Positions 29,525-39,135 of a DNA stretch of 64,000 nucleotides are shown in pieces. The notes beneath the pieces were generated by a model. It saw only the letters and a list, made by a program, of their open reading frames with translations. It was not told the origin of the DNA and searched no databases. Source of the DNA: Opitutus sp. (GTDB taxonomy: Bacteria; Verrucomicrobiota; Verrucomicrobiia; Opitutales; Opitutaceae). The translations under genes and the position numbers were made by a program. How positions within the stretch are numbered: position 1 is the stretch's first letter; every line of letters begins with the position of its first letter. The DNA is taken from NCBI GenBank assembly GCA_024998815.1, contig JACEUQ010000003.1, forward strand, positions 124,001 through 188,000. Direction: 5' to 3'.

Positions 29525-30889
29525 TCAGGTGAACAGGTCGGTGGGGGTGCGGGCGAAGAAGTCCTCCATGTAGGCGGTGGTCGCCTTGCCTTCGATGAAG
29601 GTCGGGTCACACATGATCGCCTTATGGAGCGGGATGGTGGTCTTGACGCCACGGATGAGGTACTCGCTGAGAGCACGGTAGGTACGCTGAATTGCAGTCG
29701 GGCGATCGCGGCCGTAGCAGATGAGTTTACCGATCATCGAGTCGTAATAGGGCGGGATGTTGTAGCCCGAGTACGCATGCGAATCGACGCGCACGCCGTG
29801 GCCGCCAGGGGCGTAATAGAGGCCGATGGTGCCTGGCGACGGCACAAAGTTGCGCGCCGGATCTTCCGCATTGATGCGGCACTCGATGGCGTGCTTTTCA
29901 AATTTGATATCGGCCTGGTCGAAGGCGATTTTCTCGCCGTTGGCCACCAGGATCTGCTGTTTGATCAGGTCGATGCCGGTGCACTCCTCGGTCACCGGAT
30001 GCTCCACCTGAATGCGGGTGTTCATCTCGATGAAGTAAAAGTTACCCTTGGCATCGACGAGGAACTCGATGGTGCCGGCATTCTCGTATTCAGCTGCCTC
30101 AGCGGCTTTTACGGCGCACTTGGCCATCTTTTTGCGCAAGTCGGGCGTCAGGAACGGGGACGGTGACTCTTCGATGAGCTTTTGGTGGCGGCGCTGAATC
30201 GAACAGTCACGTTCGCCGAGGTGCAGCACCTTACCATGGCTGTCGGCCAAAATCTGGAACTCGATGTGGCGGGGTTTTTCAATGTAACGCTCGATGTAAA
30301 CCGAGCCGTTGCCGAAGGCCTTTTCCGCTTCGTTGCGGGCAACATGGTACTCCTTGGCGAAGGAGATGTCGTTGTGGGCGATACGCATACCGCGCCCGCC
30401 GCCGCCGGCGACCGCCTTGATGATCACCGGATAACCAATCCGGCGCGCCACCTTGACCGCCTCGGTCTCGTTATCGACCGGGCCGTCCGAACCGGGAACC
30501 GTGGGAACGCCGGCTTTTTTAACCGTGTCCTTGGCCACGGCCTTGTCGCCCATCATCGAGATGGTCTTCGACTTAGGTCCGATGAACTTGATGTTACACG
30601 ATTCGCACTGCTGGGCGAACTTGGCGTTTTCCGACAAAAAGCCGTAACCCGGGTGAATCGCATCCACATCGGCGATCTCGGCGGCGGCAATGATACGGTC
30701 CGCACGCAAATAGCTGTCCGCTCCGCGCGGACCGCCAATGCAAATTGCCTCATCCGCCAGCTGGACGTGCAGGGATTGCACGTCGGCCTCGGAGTAAACG
30801 GCGAGGGTCTTAATACCGAGCTCGCGACAAGCGCGGACAATGCGGAGGGCGATTTCACCGCGATTGGCGATGAGGATTTTTTGGATCAT
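29525..30889 (-). CDS. accC: Biotin carboxylase subunit of acetyl-CoA carboxylase
   Basis: 454 aa. It carboxylates biotin on AccB using ATP and bicarbonate, the first step of malonyl-CoA formation. The N-terminal Rossmann segment is [17 protein letters not shown]; the ATP-grasp glycine loop is [15 protein letters not shown]; metal and bicarbonate residues lie in [16 protein letters not shown]; and the C-terminal closing region is [18 protein letters not shown]. Complete and of family length (about 450). It is transcribed after accB with a 111-bp gap. Confidence 0.97.
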   Translation of the reverse strand: MIQKILIANRGEIALRIVRACRELGIKTLAVYSEADVQSLHVQLADEAICIGGPRGADSYLRADRIIAAAEIADVDAIHPGYGFLSENAKFAQQCESCNIKFIGPKSKTISMMGDKAVAKDTVKKAGVPTVPGSDGPVDNETEAVKVARRIGYPVIIKAVAGGGGRGMRIAHNDISFAKEYHVARNEAEKAFGNGSVYIERYIEKPRHIEFQILADSHGKVLHLGERDCSIQRRHQKLIEESPSPFLTPDLRKKMAKCAVKAAEAAEYENAGTIEFLVDAKGNFYFIEMNTRIQVEHPVTEECTGIDLIKQQILVANGEKIAFDQADIKFEKHAIECRINAEDPARNFVPSPGTIGLYYAPGGHGVRVDSHAYSGYNIPPYYDSMIGKLICYGRDRPTAIQRTYRALSEYLIRGVKTTIPLHKAIMCDPTFIEGKATTAYMEDFFARTPTDLFT

Positions 30890-31000
30890 CAGAAATGTGG
30901 GTAATAAATAAACCGCTGATTCGCACTAAAATGCGCCAATATTAATCGGCGAAGTCAGTCACGATCAGCGGTTCGGATGGAGGAGGGACAACGACGAAAC

Positions 31001-31486
31001 TCAGGCGTTCTTAACCTTAAAGAGCTTCTGGCCGTATTCGACGGGCTGGCCGTTTTCGACGAGGACCTCGACGACAACGCCCTTCACCTCGGACTGGATC
31101 TCGTTCATGATCTTCATCGCTTCGATGATGCACACCACCGAGTTCTCGACGACCTTGGTGCTGTTTTCCGCGTAGGGCTTACTCTCGGGCGAGCCGGAGC
31201 GGTAGAACGTGCCGACCATCGGCGACTTAATGTAAATGATGCTGGCGTCATCCGAAGCGGCGGCCGGCGCGGCGGCAGGGGCCGGAGCGGCGGCGGGTGC
31301 AGGTGCGGGAGCGGCGTAAGCCACTTGAGCGGCCGGAGCTTCAGCTACACGGCTGCTGCTGACCACCGGAAGGCCATTGGCACCCCGACGGATCTTCAAC
31401 TTAAAGCCCTCTTCCTCGACCGCGAATTCGGTCAGTTCGGAGCGCGTCATGAGGTCGATGATTTGTTTGATCTGTTTAAGGTCCAA
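31001..31486 (-). CDS. accB: Biotin carboxyl carrier protein
   Basis: 161 aa. A swinging-arm carrier, biotinylated at Lys125 in [12 protein letters not shown]. The N-terminal helix [20 protein letters not shown] and strand GFKLKIRRG match the family. An Ala/Pro-rich hinge (about 50-80) leads to the biotinyl domain beginning [18 protein letters not shown]. The start is TTG at 31486: it reproduces the conserved (M)DL(K/R)KIK N-terminus, and no ATG lies between it and residue 13. accC follows on the same strand. The rare start codon may lower translation. Confidence 0.95.
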   Translation of the reverse strand: MDLKQIKQIIDLMTRSELTEFAVEEEGFKLKIRRGANGLPVVSSSRVAEAPAAQVAYAAPAPAPAAAPAPAAAPAAASDDASIIYIKSPMVGTFYRSGSPESKPYAENSTKVVENSVVCIIEAMKIMNEIQSEVKGVVVEVLVENGQPVEYGQKLFKVKNA

Positions 31487-31743
31487 GGTGTGCTTTGGTT
31501 AAGTGAAATTGACGTGACGTTTTCTATCCTGAACGACCACTTTGAAATGGAACCGGCCGGTTTGTGCAATACTTGATTTTAAACCCCAAAATACGCATAA
31601 ATTGCCCTAAAAACCGCTCCCAACCTCGCTTTTTACGGTGTTTTTATGTGCCCGCCAAAGTCGGCCATGGGGTATGCGCCCCATAAAAAACACCTAAGGG
31701 GAAAGCCCGTTTTACCTGCAAAACCAGTCCGATTCCGGCCCCC

Positions 31744-31772
31744 AAAGGGCGTTTCGGTGAAGAAACGCCCTT
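31744..31772. repeat. Perfect 12-bp stem-loop after prmA
   Basis: AAAGGGCGTTTC and GAAACGCCCTTT are exact complements around a 5-nt GTGAA-like loop, 30 bp beyond the prmA stop. No T-run follows on the minus strand, so it is terminator-like at best. In the rest of the 315-bp gap to accB (31487-31743) I see no gene. Confidence 0.6.
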
Positions 31773-31801
31773 TAATCCCCGGCTCAGCCAAAATCCACCG
31801 C

Positions 31802-32689
31802 TTAGCCGACTCGGGTGAGCGCCAAATCGCTCCACTCGCCCATCACGCGGCTGGCGATTTTCCAAGCCGGCACCGTCTGCGCAAACACTGCCCGAACCTT
31901 CTCCAATTCGATGGCCAAAATTCCGCTCAAGACCAAGGTCCCGCCGGGGGCCACGGCGCCGACCAACTCGTTGGCAAAGCGCATGAGCACGTCGGCCTGA
32001 ATGTTCGCCAAAACCACTTCGGCTTGGCGCCCGCCGGCCAAGCCGCTGACCAAGTCGCCGGTAAAGAAGTCCACCGCGCCGGTCAGTTCGTTCATGGCGG
32101 CATTCTCCTCGCTCACCCGGACTGCCTCGGCGTCGTTGTCAAAACCCACGATCCGGCCAAATCCGAGCTTGGCGGCCGACAGGGCGAGAATCCCCGAGCC
32201 GCAGCCCGCATCAATGACCCGCAACTCACCCACACGCGCGCCGGCCTGATCGGCCAAAACGACCAATCGCTCGCAGCACAACCGGGTCGTCTCGTGGTTA
32301 CCCGTGCCGAAGGCCAAGCCCGGATCCAGCCAGATAACCACCTCACCTGCTGCCGGTTGAAACGTGGCCCGCTCCCAGACCGGAACCCAATGCAGGCGGC
32401 CAAACTGGGACGCCTTAAAGTGCGCCTTGTAACTATCGCGCCAGTCCTGATCGGCCAACTCGCGGAATTCGGGCTCCGCCAGCGCGCCAAAGCCTGCGAC
32501 GAGCGGCACCAACTCCGCCCACTGTGCCCGACCCACGACGGAGTCGGCAAAAATGCCCACGATCCAGGCCCTCTGGACGATCACGTCTTGCAGCAGGCTC
32601 CAGCCCTCGACCCCAAGCTCCTGAAACACCTCGTCGATGGCATCGACCGCTTGGGGGGAAATCTCGGCTTTAATCTCAAACAGACTCAT
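31802..32689 (-). CDS. prmA: Ribosomal protein L11 methyltransferase
   Basis: 295 aa from ATG 32689. SAM-dependent trimethylation of L11. The N-terminal substrate-recognition domain ([21 protein letters not shown]) is followed by the PrmA signature [20 protein letters not shown] and the SAM motif [19 protein letters not shown], then [12 protein letters not shown] (the NxxA-type catalytic motif). Length matches the family. The frame runs open upstream to 32851, but that part translates the 32761-32851 repeat and is rejected. Confidence 0.95.
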   Translation of the reverse strand: MSLFEIKAEISPQAVDAIDEVFQELGVEGWSLLQDVIVQRAWIVGIFADSVVGRAQWAELVPLVAGFGALAEPEFRELADQDWRDSYKAHFKASQFGRLHWVPVWERATFQPAAGEVVIWLDPGLAFGTGNHETTRLCCERLVVLADQAGARVGELRVIDAGCGSGILALSAAKLGFGRIVGFDNDAEAVRVSEENAAMNELTGAVDFFTGDLVSGLAGGRQAEVVLANIQADVLMRFANELVGAVAPGGTLVLSGILAIELEKVRAVFAQTVPAWKIASRVMGEWSDLALTRVG

Positions 32690-32760
32690 AGTGCGCGCAG
32701 ACTCCGCGCCGCCCCCGCACGATGCAAACGCATTCTCCGGCGAAGGGGCCTGGCCGGAAA

Positions 32761-32851
32761 GTGGCCTTGAGCGTGAGCTCAAGGAAGTTGAGACCACCAA
32801 AGGGTGGCCAAGCCACCTCGTGCTCACGCACGAAGCCACGCCGAAGTTCAC
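32761..32851. repeat. Fragment related to the centre of the 459-bp element
   Basis: A half palindrome of family B (GTGGCCTTGAGCGTGAGCTC, about 32761-32780), then after a divergent spacer CACCTCGTGCTCACGCACGA and AGCCACGCCGAAG. Both blocks occur in the same order in the 459-bp element (about 52911-52985), with different sequence between. It has no inverted ends here, so it is probably a degraded remnant. Confidence 0.7.
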
Positions 32852-32893
32852 CCCTCAACCCCGATTCGGCTCGGCCGAACGGCCCGCCGCCGC

Positions 32894-34040
32894 TCACTCG
32901 TCGTCGATCTGAATATCCTTATTGCGGTGCCGCGGACAGCCGGCCCGCAACCACCCGGTGATGAACCGGTCGATATCGCCATCCAACACGCCCTGGGTGT
33001 CGGACGTGGACACGCCCGTGCGTAAGTCCTTCACCATCTGATAGGGCTGAAGCACGTAACTGCGGATCTGGGCGCCGAAGCCGATCTCGCCCTTGTCGCC
33101 ATAGAACTTGTCCATCTCCGCGCGCTGCTCGTCCTGCCGCTTTTCGTAGAGGCGGGATTTCAGCACGTTCATCGCGGCCGCCTTGTTCTTAATCTGTGAG
33201 CGCTCGTTTTGGCAGACCACCACCGTGTTGGTCGGAATGTGCGTGATGCGCACGGCCGAGTCAGTCGTGTTAACACCCTGTCCGCCCTTGCCGGAGGAAC
33301 GGTAAACGTCGATGCGCAACTCGCTCTCGGGGATGTCGATTTTGATCTCGTCGGTGATCTCCGAGACCACGTCCACCGCGCAAAACGAGGTGTGGCGGCG
33401 TGCATTGGAGTCGAACGGCGAGATTCGCACTAACCGGTGAACCCCGCGCTCGGCCTTGCAGTAACCGTAGGCGTTTTCCCCCTTGATGAGGATCGTCGCC
33501 TTGGAAATACCGGCTGTATCACCGGGTTGCACATCCATGAGCTCGACATCGAAGCCCCGGCGCTCGGCCCAGCGGTTGTACATGCGATAAAGAATGTCCG
33601 CCCAATCGTTGGACTCGGTGCCGCCGGCGCCGGCCTGAATCGAGAAGATCGCGTTGTTGCGATCGAACTGCCCGGTGAGGAATGCGCCGATCTCGATTTT
33701 GTCGAGTTCGGGCAACATGGCGTCGACCTGGGTGGTGAGTTCTGCCCCAAATTCGTCCTTTTCGTCGGGCGTACCGGCGTCGATGAGCTCCAGCATCACG
33801 TCGAGGTCGGCCACCCGTTTGCGGAAATCGACCACGGGCAGGACGGCGCGTTTGAGTGCGTTGACCTTGCCGATGTGTTTTTGAGCGCGCTCGTTGTTAT
33901 CCCAGAAGGTGGGATCGCCCATTTGGGCCTCAAGAGCCTCTATTTCGCGAAGCTTTTGTTCGCAGTCAAAGAAACCTCCATAGATGCCCTGCGCGCTTCT
34001 TGATGTTTTCGATGTGGTTGAACGTTTCGGGGGAGACCAT
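32894..34040 (-). CDS. prfB: Peptide chain release factor 2, programmed +1 frameshift
   Basis: Two-part gene: ATG 34040 through CTT ending at 33969 (24 codons, [15 protein letters not shown]...), then a +1 shift over base 33968 into the frame 33967-32894 (357 aa), 381 aa in total. RF2 releases peptides at UGA/UAA. The stop-recognition tripeptide SPF lies in [10 protein letters not shown] and the catalytic GGQ in [14 protein letters not shown]. The in-frame UGA at 33966-33968 follows CTT and a GGAGG motif three bases upstream of that codon, the classical autoregulatory arrangement. The frame without the shift would have an unrelated N-terminus (MRRPPAV...) and is rejected. Confidence 0.94.
33965..33979 (-). 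promoter_or_regulatory. prfB: prfB programmed frameshift signal
   Basis: The minus strand reads GGAGG-TTT-CTT-TGA-C. The Shine-Dalgarno-like GGAGG is three bases before the slippery CTT codon and UGA stop, matching the spacing of the E. coli RF2 site. Low RF2 favours slippage and full-length product. It is one of the few clean anti-16S motifs in the window. Confidence 0.93.
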
Positions 34041-34163
34041 GGCTTTAAAGAAAAAGCGATAAGCGCAACGGCGGGCGGGCGGCGCAAGGACGAAAGCGCC
34101 CGTGCCGCGTGTTTCCGCCGCGATCAGGCAGCCGCAGTCAAACTGACGGCCCCCGACGCGGAG

Positions 34164-34260
34164 TTTTAACGCGAAGGCGCAAAGGGACGCAAAGATCGCC
34201 AAGTAAGTCGCGGCCTTACTTGGCGTACTTCGGGTCGACCTTCGCGTCTTTGCGTTAAAA
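34164..34260. repeat. Nested palindrome between prfB and the membrane protein gene
   Basis: Outer arms TTTTAACGCGAAGGCGCAAA (34164-34183) and CTTTGCGTTAAAA (34248-34260); inner hairpin CGCCAAGTAAG / CTTACTTGGCG at 34198-34225. The TTTGCGTTNNNNCGCGG theme recurs at 50452-50525 and 62405-62504 (family E), where it sits inside family A units, and weakly near 38168-38275. Confidence 0.75.
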
Positions 34261-34319
34261 TCCGTATTTCGCTTAAGCGCATCCTGGTCACTCTCCGGCA
34301 AGAACGATGTTACGGCCTA

Positions 34320-35036
34320 TTAGGCCTTGGGCGATTTTTCCGTCGGAGTCTTAAAAATCGCCTCCAGCTCCAGCCCGGTGATGCGTTTGATCCCGCCCAG
34401 TAAACGCCACAACACAAACATCATCATTCCCATGCTCGGGACGACGATGACCGGCCAGCTCAGCACATGCATCTTGGCCAACTCGGCGTTAAATTCAGCC
34501 GTCCCGGGCGGACTTTTTAACAGATAAATCGCCAGGACGAAGTTGAGCACCGCACTAATAAGGAACGACAAGGCCAACAGGTAACTGGCGTGCACGAGCA
34601 GGCGCTCAAAGGCGAAGCGATTACCCTGCTCATCGAGGGCCTGATCCACCCGAGGCACATCAATAACCTGGTCGTTATAAAGCATCGTCCGCACCAGAGG
34701 AGTTTTGGATTTAAGCGAGGCCAGCACCGCCACCCCAATCACCGCAGGAACACCCGCTTCCTTGATCGCGAACCCCAATCCCCCCACATGCAACAAGCCC
34801 AGCCCACCCGTCAGCAACACGCTGATAAAGCCAAGGATAGAGATAAAATTAGCCTTACGCCGCGCCATGAAATCCCACACGCCATAGCCCAGCGGAAACA
34901 CCAAGGCGAACAGCAGCCCACCCACCGGACCGAGCCGCGTCTCGGCGCTCAATTTCGACAAAATCAGCGTGGGGATCAGGATATTGAAAACCAGGTTAAC
35001 CAGCAGGTTTTCCTTTTTGGCGGGCGCGTTCGACAT
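34320..35036 (-). CDS. Conserved multi-span membrane protein (VC0807-like)
   Basis: 238 aa from ATG 35036. Five or six hydrophobic segments (LLVNLVFNILIPTLIL, PVGGLLFALVFPLGYGVW, ISILGFISVLLTGGLGLL, LLALSFLISAVLNFVLAIYLL, WPVIVVPSMGMMMFVLWRLL), with a conserved-looking loop RRKANFISILG and KSKTPLVRTMLYNDQV. The layout resembles the VC0807 family of uncharacterised integral membrane proteins; that match is from memory. No substrate or partner is suggested by neighbours. A TTG 36 bases upstream is less likely than this ATG. Confidence 0.65.
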   Translation of the reverse strand: MSNAPAKKENLLVNLVFNILIPTLILSKLSAETRLGPVGGLLFALVFPLGYGVWDFMARRKANFISILGFISVLLTGGLGLLHVGGLGFAIKEAGVPAVIGVAVLASLKSKTPLVRTMLYNDQVIDVPRVDQALDEQGNRFAFERLLVHASYLLALSFLISAVLNFVLAIYLLKSPPGTAEFNAELAKMHVLSWPVIVVPSMGMMMFVLWRLLGGIKRITGLELEAIFKTPTEKSPKA

Positions 35037-35283
35037 GGGGTGAAATTCGAAATGAACCATGAAAACGGCCAAAAGAAAAGGCCTCCCTCAAGTTAACCCG
35101 CACGGTGCACCCCGCCCTTTACCACCCGCGCAAAGTGGAAGCGAATAACCCGTGTCAGCCACCCGCCGTCCCTCCCGCTCACGCCCAGGCCCACGCTCCG
35201 CCAACAGGAGCCAAACGCCGCGTGGCCTTGCGCGTGAGCGCAGGGAGTTCACCGCCAAAACGATCCGGCTCGTCCCCCGCCCC

Positions 35284-37872
35284 TCACGCCTCCTGGCGCA
35301 ACACCTCCAGCGGAGGGTGCCGCGTAATCCCCCGGCCCGACCACCAACCGGTGGCCACCGTCACACCCGACACCACCACCACCGCACCCAGTAACGGCGC
35401 GTGCGGCAGGATAACCGGCGCCTTGAACACCCACACCGCCAGCGCCGCATTGGCGCCATAGGCCAGCGCGCCCCCCACCAGCGCACCGAGGACGCCGAGA
35501 ACGGTGTTTTCCACCAGCTGGATCTGCACGAGCTGCGCCCTCGACGCCCCCAACGTGCGCAGCAACACGGTTTCCTGAATCCGCTGAAACCGCCCCGTCG
35601 CCACCGCGCCGACCAACACGATCAACCCCGTCGCCACCGTGAACAACGACATGAACTGCACCACGTACTGAACCTTTTCGAAAATCCCATCCAAGGTTTT
35701 CAGCACCAGGGCCAGATCGAGCGCCGAGATGTTCGGGAACGCGGCGACCACCGCCTGCTGCACCTGCGCCGACTCGGCCGCATCCGCCGCCCGCGTCGCC
35801 ACCACAAAAAACTTCGGCGCCCCCTCCAGAACACCCTCGGGAAACAGCACAAAGAAATTGGGCGACATCCGCCGCCAATCCACCCGCCGCAAGCTCTCGA
35901 TGCGCGTTTTTAGCGGCACCCCTTGCACGTCAAACTCCACCTCGTCGCCCAGCCCCAGCTGCATGTCGCGGGCGAGCTTTTCCTCCATGGAAATGGGGAT
36001 AACCGCCTCGTTAACCACCCCATTACCGCCCGCCGTGCCACCGGCCGCGTTGCCCATTGAGTTACCCATGGCGCCACCCGCGACACTCCCCGTGAAGCGC
36101 CCCGCCACCAACGTCTCGGTTTTGGACAACGCGCCTCGATAGGTGGAACGGTACTCGCGCCGCAGCGTCCACGCGGGAATGCCCACCGTTTTATCCTTAA
36201 GCAGCGCCTCGATTTTCCGCCCCTTCAAGCTGAGCAGCCGCATCGTCACGATGGGCGCACTCGCCAGCACCGGCGCGCCCTCGGCAGCGAGCAACGCCTC
36301 CAGTGGCGCGAACTGGTCGTCCTGAATATCGAAAAACAGCAGATTGGGCCGCGCCCCGCCCTCGGTGCTTCGGATCTGGCTGAGCAAGGTTTCGCGCGAC
36401 AAGGTGAGCGTGAGCAGCAAAAACGTGCCCAGCCCCAGCGAGAGCAACAGCAGCACGGTACGGTTATTGGGCCGATGCAAGTTGGCCACGCCCTGCCGCA
36501 CCACGTAAGGCAGGCGTTTGGGCAACCACCGCCGTGCCGCCCAGGCCACCCCGCGTGCCGCTGCCGCCAACAACCCGAAACTCACCGCCAGCGCCCCGGC
36601 AAACCCAAGTCCCCAAGTCCAGCGCTGCGTTTGCCACACCGCGAAACCCGCCACCGCCAGGCCGATCGCGGCATAAACCACCCACCGCAACGGATCGCCC
36701 GCTCCCGCCCGCTCAGCAAACGCCGAGCGGATCGCTACCAGCGGCGACACCCGCCGCACCGCCAGCAACGGCAGCAGGGTAAACAACCCGCCCACGAGCA
36801 CACCCGCCGCCAACCCACGCCCCACCGCCGCCCACGCCACAAAAAACTCCACCTCAAACGGCAGCAGCCCCCTCACCAGCGTCGGCAAGCCCAACTGCAC
36901 CGCCACGCCCACCGCCGCGCCCGCCAGCGCTCCGCCCAAACCCAGCGCCAGGCCCTGCACCAGGTACACCGCAAAACTCTGCCACGCGCTCGCCCCGAGG
37001 CAGCGCAACACCGCCACCGTGGTGATTTTCTGGCGCACATAGACATGCACCGCGCTGGCCACCCCGATCGCCCCCAGCACCAGCGCCACGAACCCCACCA
37101 GACTCAGGAAACCCTGCACGTTTTGCAGCGCCTGCCCCAACTCGCGCCGCCGCTCCTCCACCGTGTCCACGTCCAGCCGCAGCTCACGGAAGCGCTCACG
37201 GTTTTGCCCGACCAGCGCCTCGGCATCCACTTTGGAGCCGAACTTAAAATACTCCCGGTAACGCACCAGCGAACCGCGTTGCAGAAGCCCCGTATCCGCC
37301 AAAGCGGCACGCGCCACTAGGACTCGAGGAGACAGGGTGGCCACCGCCGCCGAGTCGCCCGGCAACTGCTCCAAACCGGCCGCGATGCTAAACACCTTTT
37401 CCCCCAACTTGAGGGGATCGCCGACTTTTAGGCCAAACTGCCGCAGCAGCGTTTCCTCCACCACCACGACCTCGCCCTGCGGCAAACGCGCCATCGCATT
37501 CGGCGGGGTTGTTTTAACCTCACCATAAAACGGATACCCACCCGCCAAGCCGCGCACAGTGACAAGCCGCGTCTGGTTGCCCGCAGAGGGGAAAACCACC
37601 ATGGAAGCGAACGAGACCTCGCTGGCCTGTTCGCCGCCCAACCCCGCGAGAAAAGCCTGCGCCTCGGCGGAAATCGCTGAGCGCGAATTGACGGCGAGAT
37701 CAGCCCCGAGCAGCGATTTGGCCTGTGCATCGATGGCGTGACGCAAGTTTGCGCTGAACGAGCCGATGGCGACCAGCGCGGCCACGCCGAGCACGATCGA
37801 GAGTGAAACCAGCGCGAGCCGCCGACGCGAAGTGCGCGAGTCGCGCCAGGCCATTTTGAGGATGAAATTCAT
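35284..37872 (-). CDS. FtsX/MacB-type ABC transporter permease (YbbP-like)
   Basis: 862 aa from ATG 37872. N-terminal span (RLALVSLSIVLGVAALVAIGSF) and a large periplasmic domain, then FtsX permease blocks: SLVGFVALVLGAIGVASAVHVYVRQK with RCLGASAW, a central four-span region, and a second FtsX block FMSLFTVATGLIVLVGAV ... LLRTLGASRAQL near the C-terminus. Two FtsX repeats plus a central membrane region match YbbP-like permeases, which pair with a LolD/YbbA ATPase for lipoprotein or lipid export. No ATPase gene is adjacent. A Met-poor GNSMGNAAGGTAGGNG insert near residue 610 is low-complexity. Confidence 0.87.
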   Translation of the reverse strand: MNFILKMAWRDSRTSRRRLALVSLSIVLGVAALVAIGSFSANLRHAIDAQAKSLLGADLAVNSRSAISAEAQAFLAGLGGEQASEVSFASMVVFPSAGNQTRLVTVRGLAGGYPFYGEVKTTPPNAMARLPQGEVVVVEETLLRQFGLKVGDPLKLGEKVFSIAAGLEQLPGDSAAVATLSPRVLVARAALADTGLLQRGSLVRYREYFKFGSKVDAEALVGQNRERFRELRLDVDTVEERRRELGQALQNVQGFLSLVGFVALVLGAIGVASAVHVYVRQKITTVAVLRCLGASAWQSFAVYLVQGLALGLGGALAGAAVGVAVQLGLPTLVRGLLPFEVEFFVAWAAVGRGLAAGVLVGGLFTLLPLLAVRRVSPLVAIRSAFAERAGAGDPLRWVVYAAIGLAVAGFAVWQTQRWTWGLGFAGALAVSFGLLAAAARGVAWAARRWLPKRLPYVVRQGVANLHRPNNRTVLLLLSLGLGTFLLLTLTLSRETLLSQIRSTEGGARPNLLFFDIQDDQFAPLEALLAAEGAPVLASAPIVTMRLLSLKGRKIEALLKDKTVGIPAWTLRREYRSTYRGALSKTETLVAGRFTGSVAGGAMGNSMGNAAGGTAGGNGVVNEAVIPISMEEKLARDMQLGLGDEVEFDVQGVPLKTRIESLRRVDWRRMSPNFFVLFPEGVLEGAPKFFVVATRAADAAESAQVQQAVVAAFPNISALDLALVLKTLDGIFEKVQYVVQFMSLFTVATGLIVLVGAVATGRFQRIQETVLLRTLGASRAQLVQIQLVENTVLGVLGALVGGALAYGANAALAVWVFKAPVILPHAPLLGAVVVVSGVTVATGWWSGRGITRHPPLEVLRQEA

Positions 37873-37899
37873 TGGTTTGAGCACGGAACAGGGAGCCTA

Positions 37900-38066
37900 A
37901 GCCTGAACTCCGAAGCTGGCAACGATGAGCTGGCGCAAGATGCTGGAGCAGATGATCGTGAGTGAATCCCCGAGGTGCACTCAATAGTGCTGCGAGTGGG
38001 TGAATGAACGGTCAGGTGCCCAGCAGGTTGCGCCAGATCGCGATGATCAGCTTCGGAGTTCAGGCT
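37900..38066. repeat. 167-bp palindromic element
   Basis: Terminal arms AGCCTGAACTCCGAAGCTG (37900-37918) and CAGCTTCGGAGTTCAGGCT (38048-38066) are perfect 19-bp inverted repeats. Inside, GAGCTGGCGCAA is matched by TTGCGCCAG, so it can fold into one long hairpin. The 463-bp gap 37873-38336 otherwise holds no gene that I recognise. Either a MITE-like element or a structured RNA. Confidence 0.8.
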
Positions 38067-38336
38067 AAGCGGTGGAACTACTCTGCGAACCAGGGAACAC
38101 GGAGTTGTTGCCCACGGAACACAGGACCACACGGAAGAATCAATCCATGTATACCCTACACGTTCCGACTTTAGGCTTTAACACAAAGGCACAAGTACGC
38201 GAAGAAGCGAAATGAAGTCATTTAATTGCAATACTTTGCGAAATTTTAGCGTTGGCGACTTAGCGTTAAAAAAGTCCCGTTCGTTTGGGGTTTTGGTACA
38301 AAACGCACGCCGCGCACTCGCCTGGACTGCGCGAAC

Positions 38337-38798
38337 TCAGCCCCGGCCGCCGCGCAGAACAAAAACATGGGCGAGGTCATGGGTCTCAAACTCGTCCCAA
38401 TAGCCCTCCTCAAGCTGGTCCAAACGAGCATCGCCGTCGATCGCCGGGCCTCCATGGCCCTCCACGGCGCGCAGAATCTGTTCAGTCGCCAGATCGCGGT
38501 CGGCCAGGCGGGTGACCAACTCGCGCCAAAACGTGTCGTTATCGTAGTCGCCCGCCAGCTTGGCCAAGCGTTCGTCGCCGAGCAGTTTTTCGGAAGCTAC
38601 CGGCTGGCCGCGATCGCCGATATCAACCAAGTCGGCACAGCCCAAGGGGGTCGCCAGCTCGTAGAGCTTTTGCTCCAACTCGGCATAGCGGGCAAACGCC
38701 GGGGCTTGCTCGCCCTGGCGCCCCTCCACCACACGCATCCCCAGATGCACGAGTTCCAGCAAACGGGCGTATTCCTTAGGCGTAAACATGACCTTCAT
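38337..38798 (-). CDS. Hypothetical protein
   Basis: 153 aa from ATG 38798 (MKVMFTPKEYARLLELVHLG). I do not recognise a family. It is soluble, acidic and mostly helical, with an N-terminal LLELVHLGMRVVEG helix, an aspartate-rich middle (DERLAKLAGDYDNDTFWREL) and LATEQILRAVEG near the end. The frame is open to 39095, but the extension translates repeat DNA, so the internal ATG is taken. Codon use is like its neighbours and the acidic composition supports a real protein. Confidence 0.6.
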   Translation of the reverse strand: MKVMFTPKEYARLLELVHLGMRVVEGRQGEQAPAFARYAELEQKLYELATPLGCADLVDIGDRGQPVASEKLLGDERLAKLAGDYDNDTFWRELVTRLADRDLATEQILRAVEGHGGPAIDGDARLDQLEEGYWDEFETHDLAHVFVLRGGRG

Positions 38799-38875
38799 TT
38801 CGCTGATTGCATCGGCGGGTCGCCCGCGCGCAAGTCGGGAATGCCCGCCAACGTGCCGCGTGGCAGCTAAAAATC

Positions 38876-38953
38876 GGAGCGCTGAGCTCCAGCTCGGCTC
38901 GGTGCAGCGAAGCGAGAACCTGCAAAGCCCGAGCTGGGGCTCGGCGCTCCCAC
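38876..38953. repeat. REP-like hairpin
   Basis: GGAGCGCTGAGCTCCAGCTCGG and its near complement CCGAGCTGGGGCTCGGCGCTCC enclose a spacer (GTGCAGCGAAGCGAGAACC). It is distinct from families A to E. A degenerate family A pair follows at about 39062-39121, completing the 337-bp gap between the hypothetical and BLUF genes. Confidence 0.6.
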
Positions 38954-39135
38954 CAAAGCGTCGCCAGGCAAACGCGTGCAATATACCCCTGATCGATCCG
39001 ACGCTTGGAATCTGACGCCCAACCCGCGGCGCTTTAAACGAAACGATGGCTGCAGGTGGGCCGACGTGGCGCAGATTTCCAGTCTGCACGCGCACCGGGA
39101 GCCGACTGGACGCCTGCGCTGCTTAACACCCCCGC

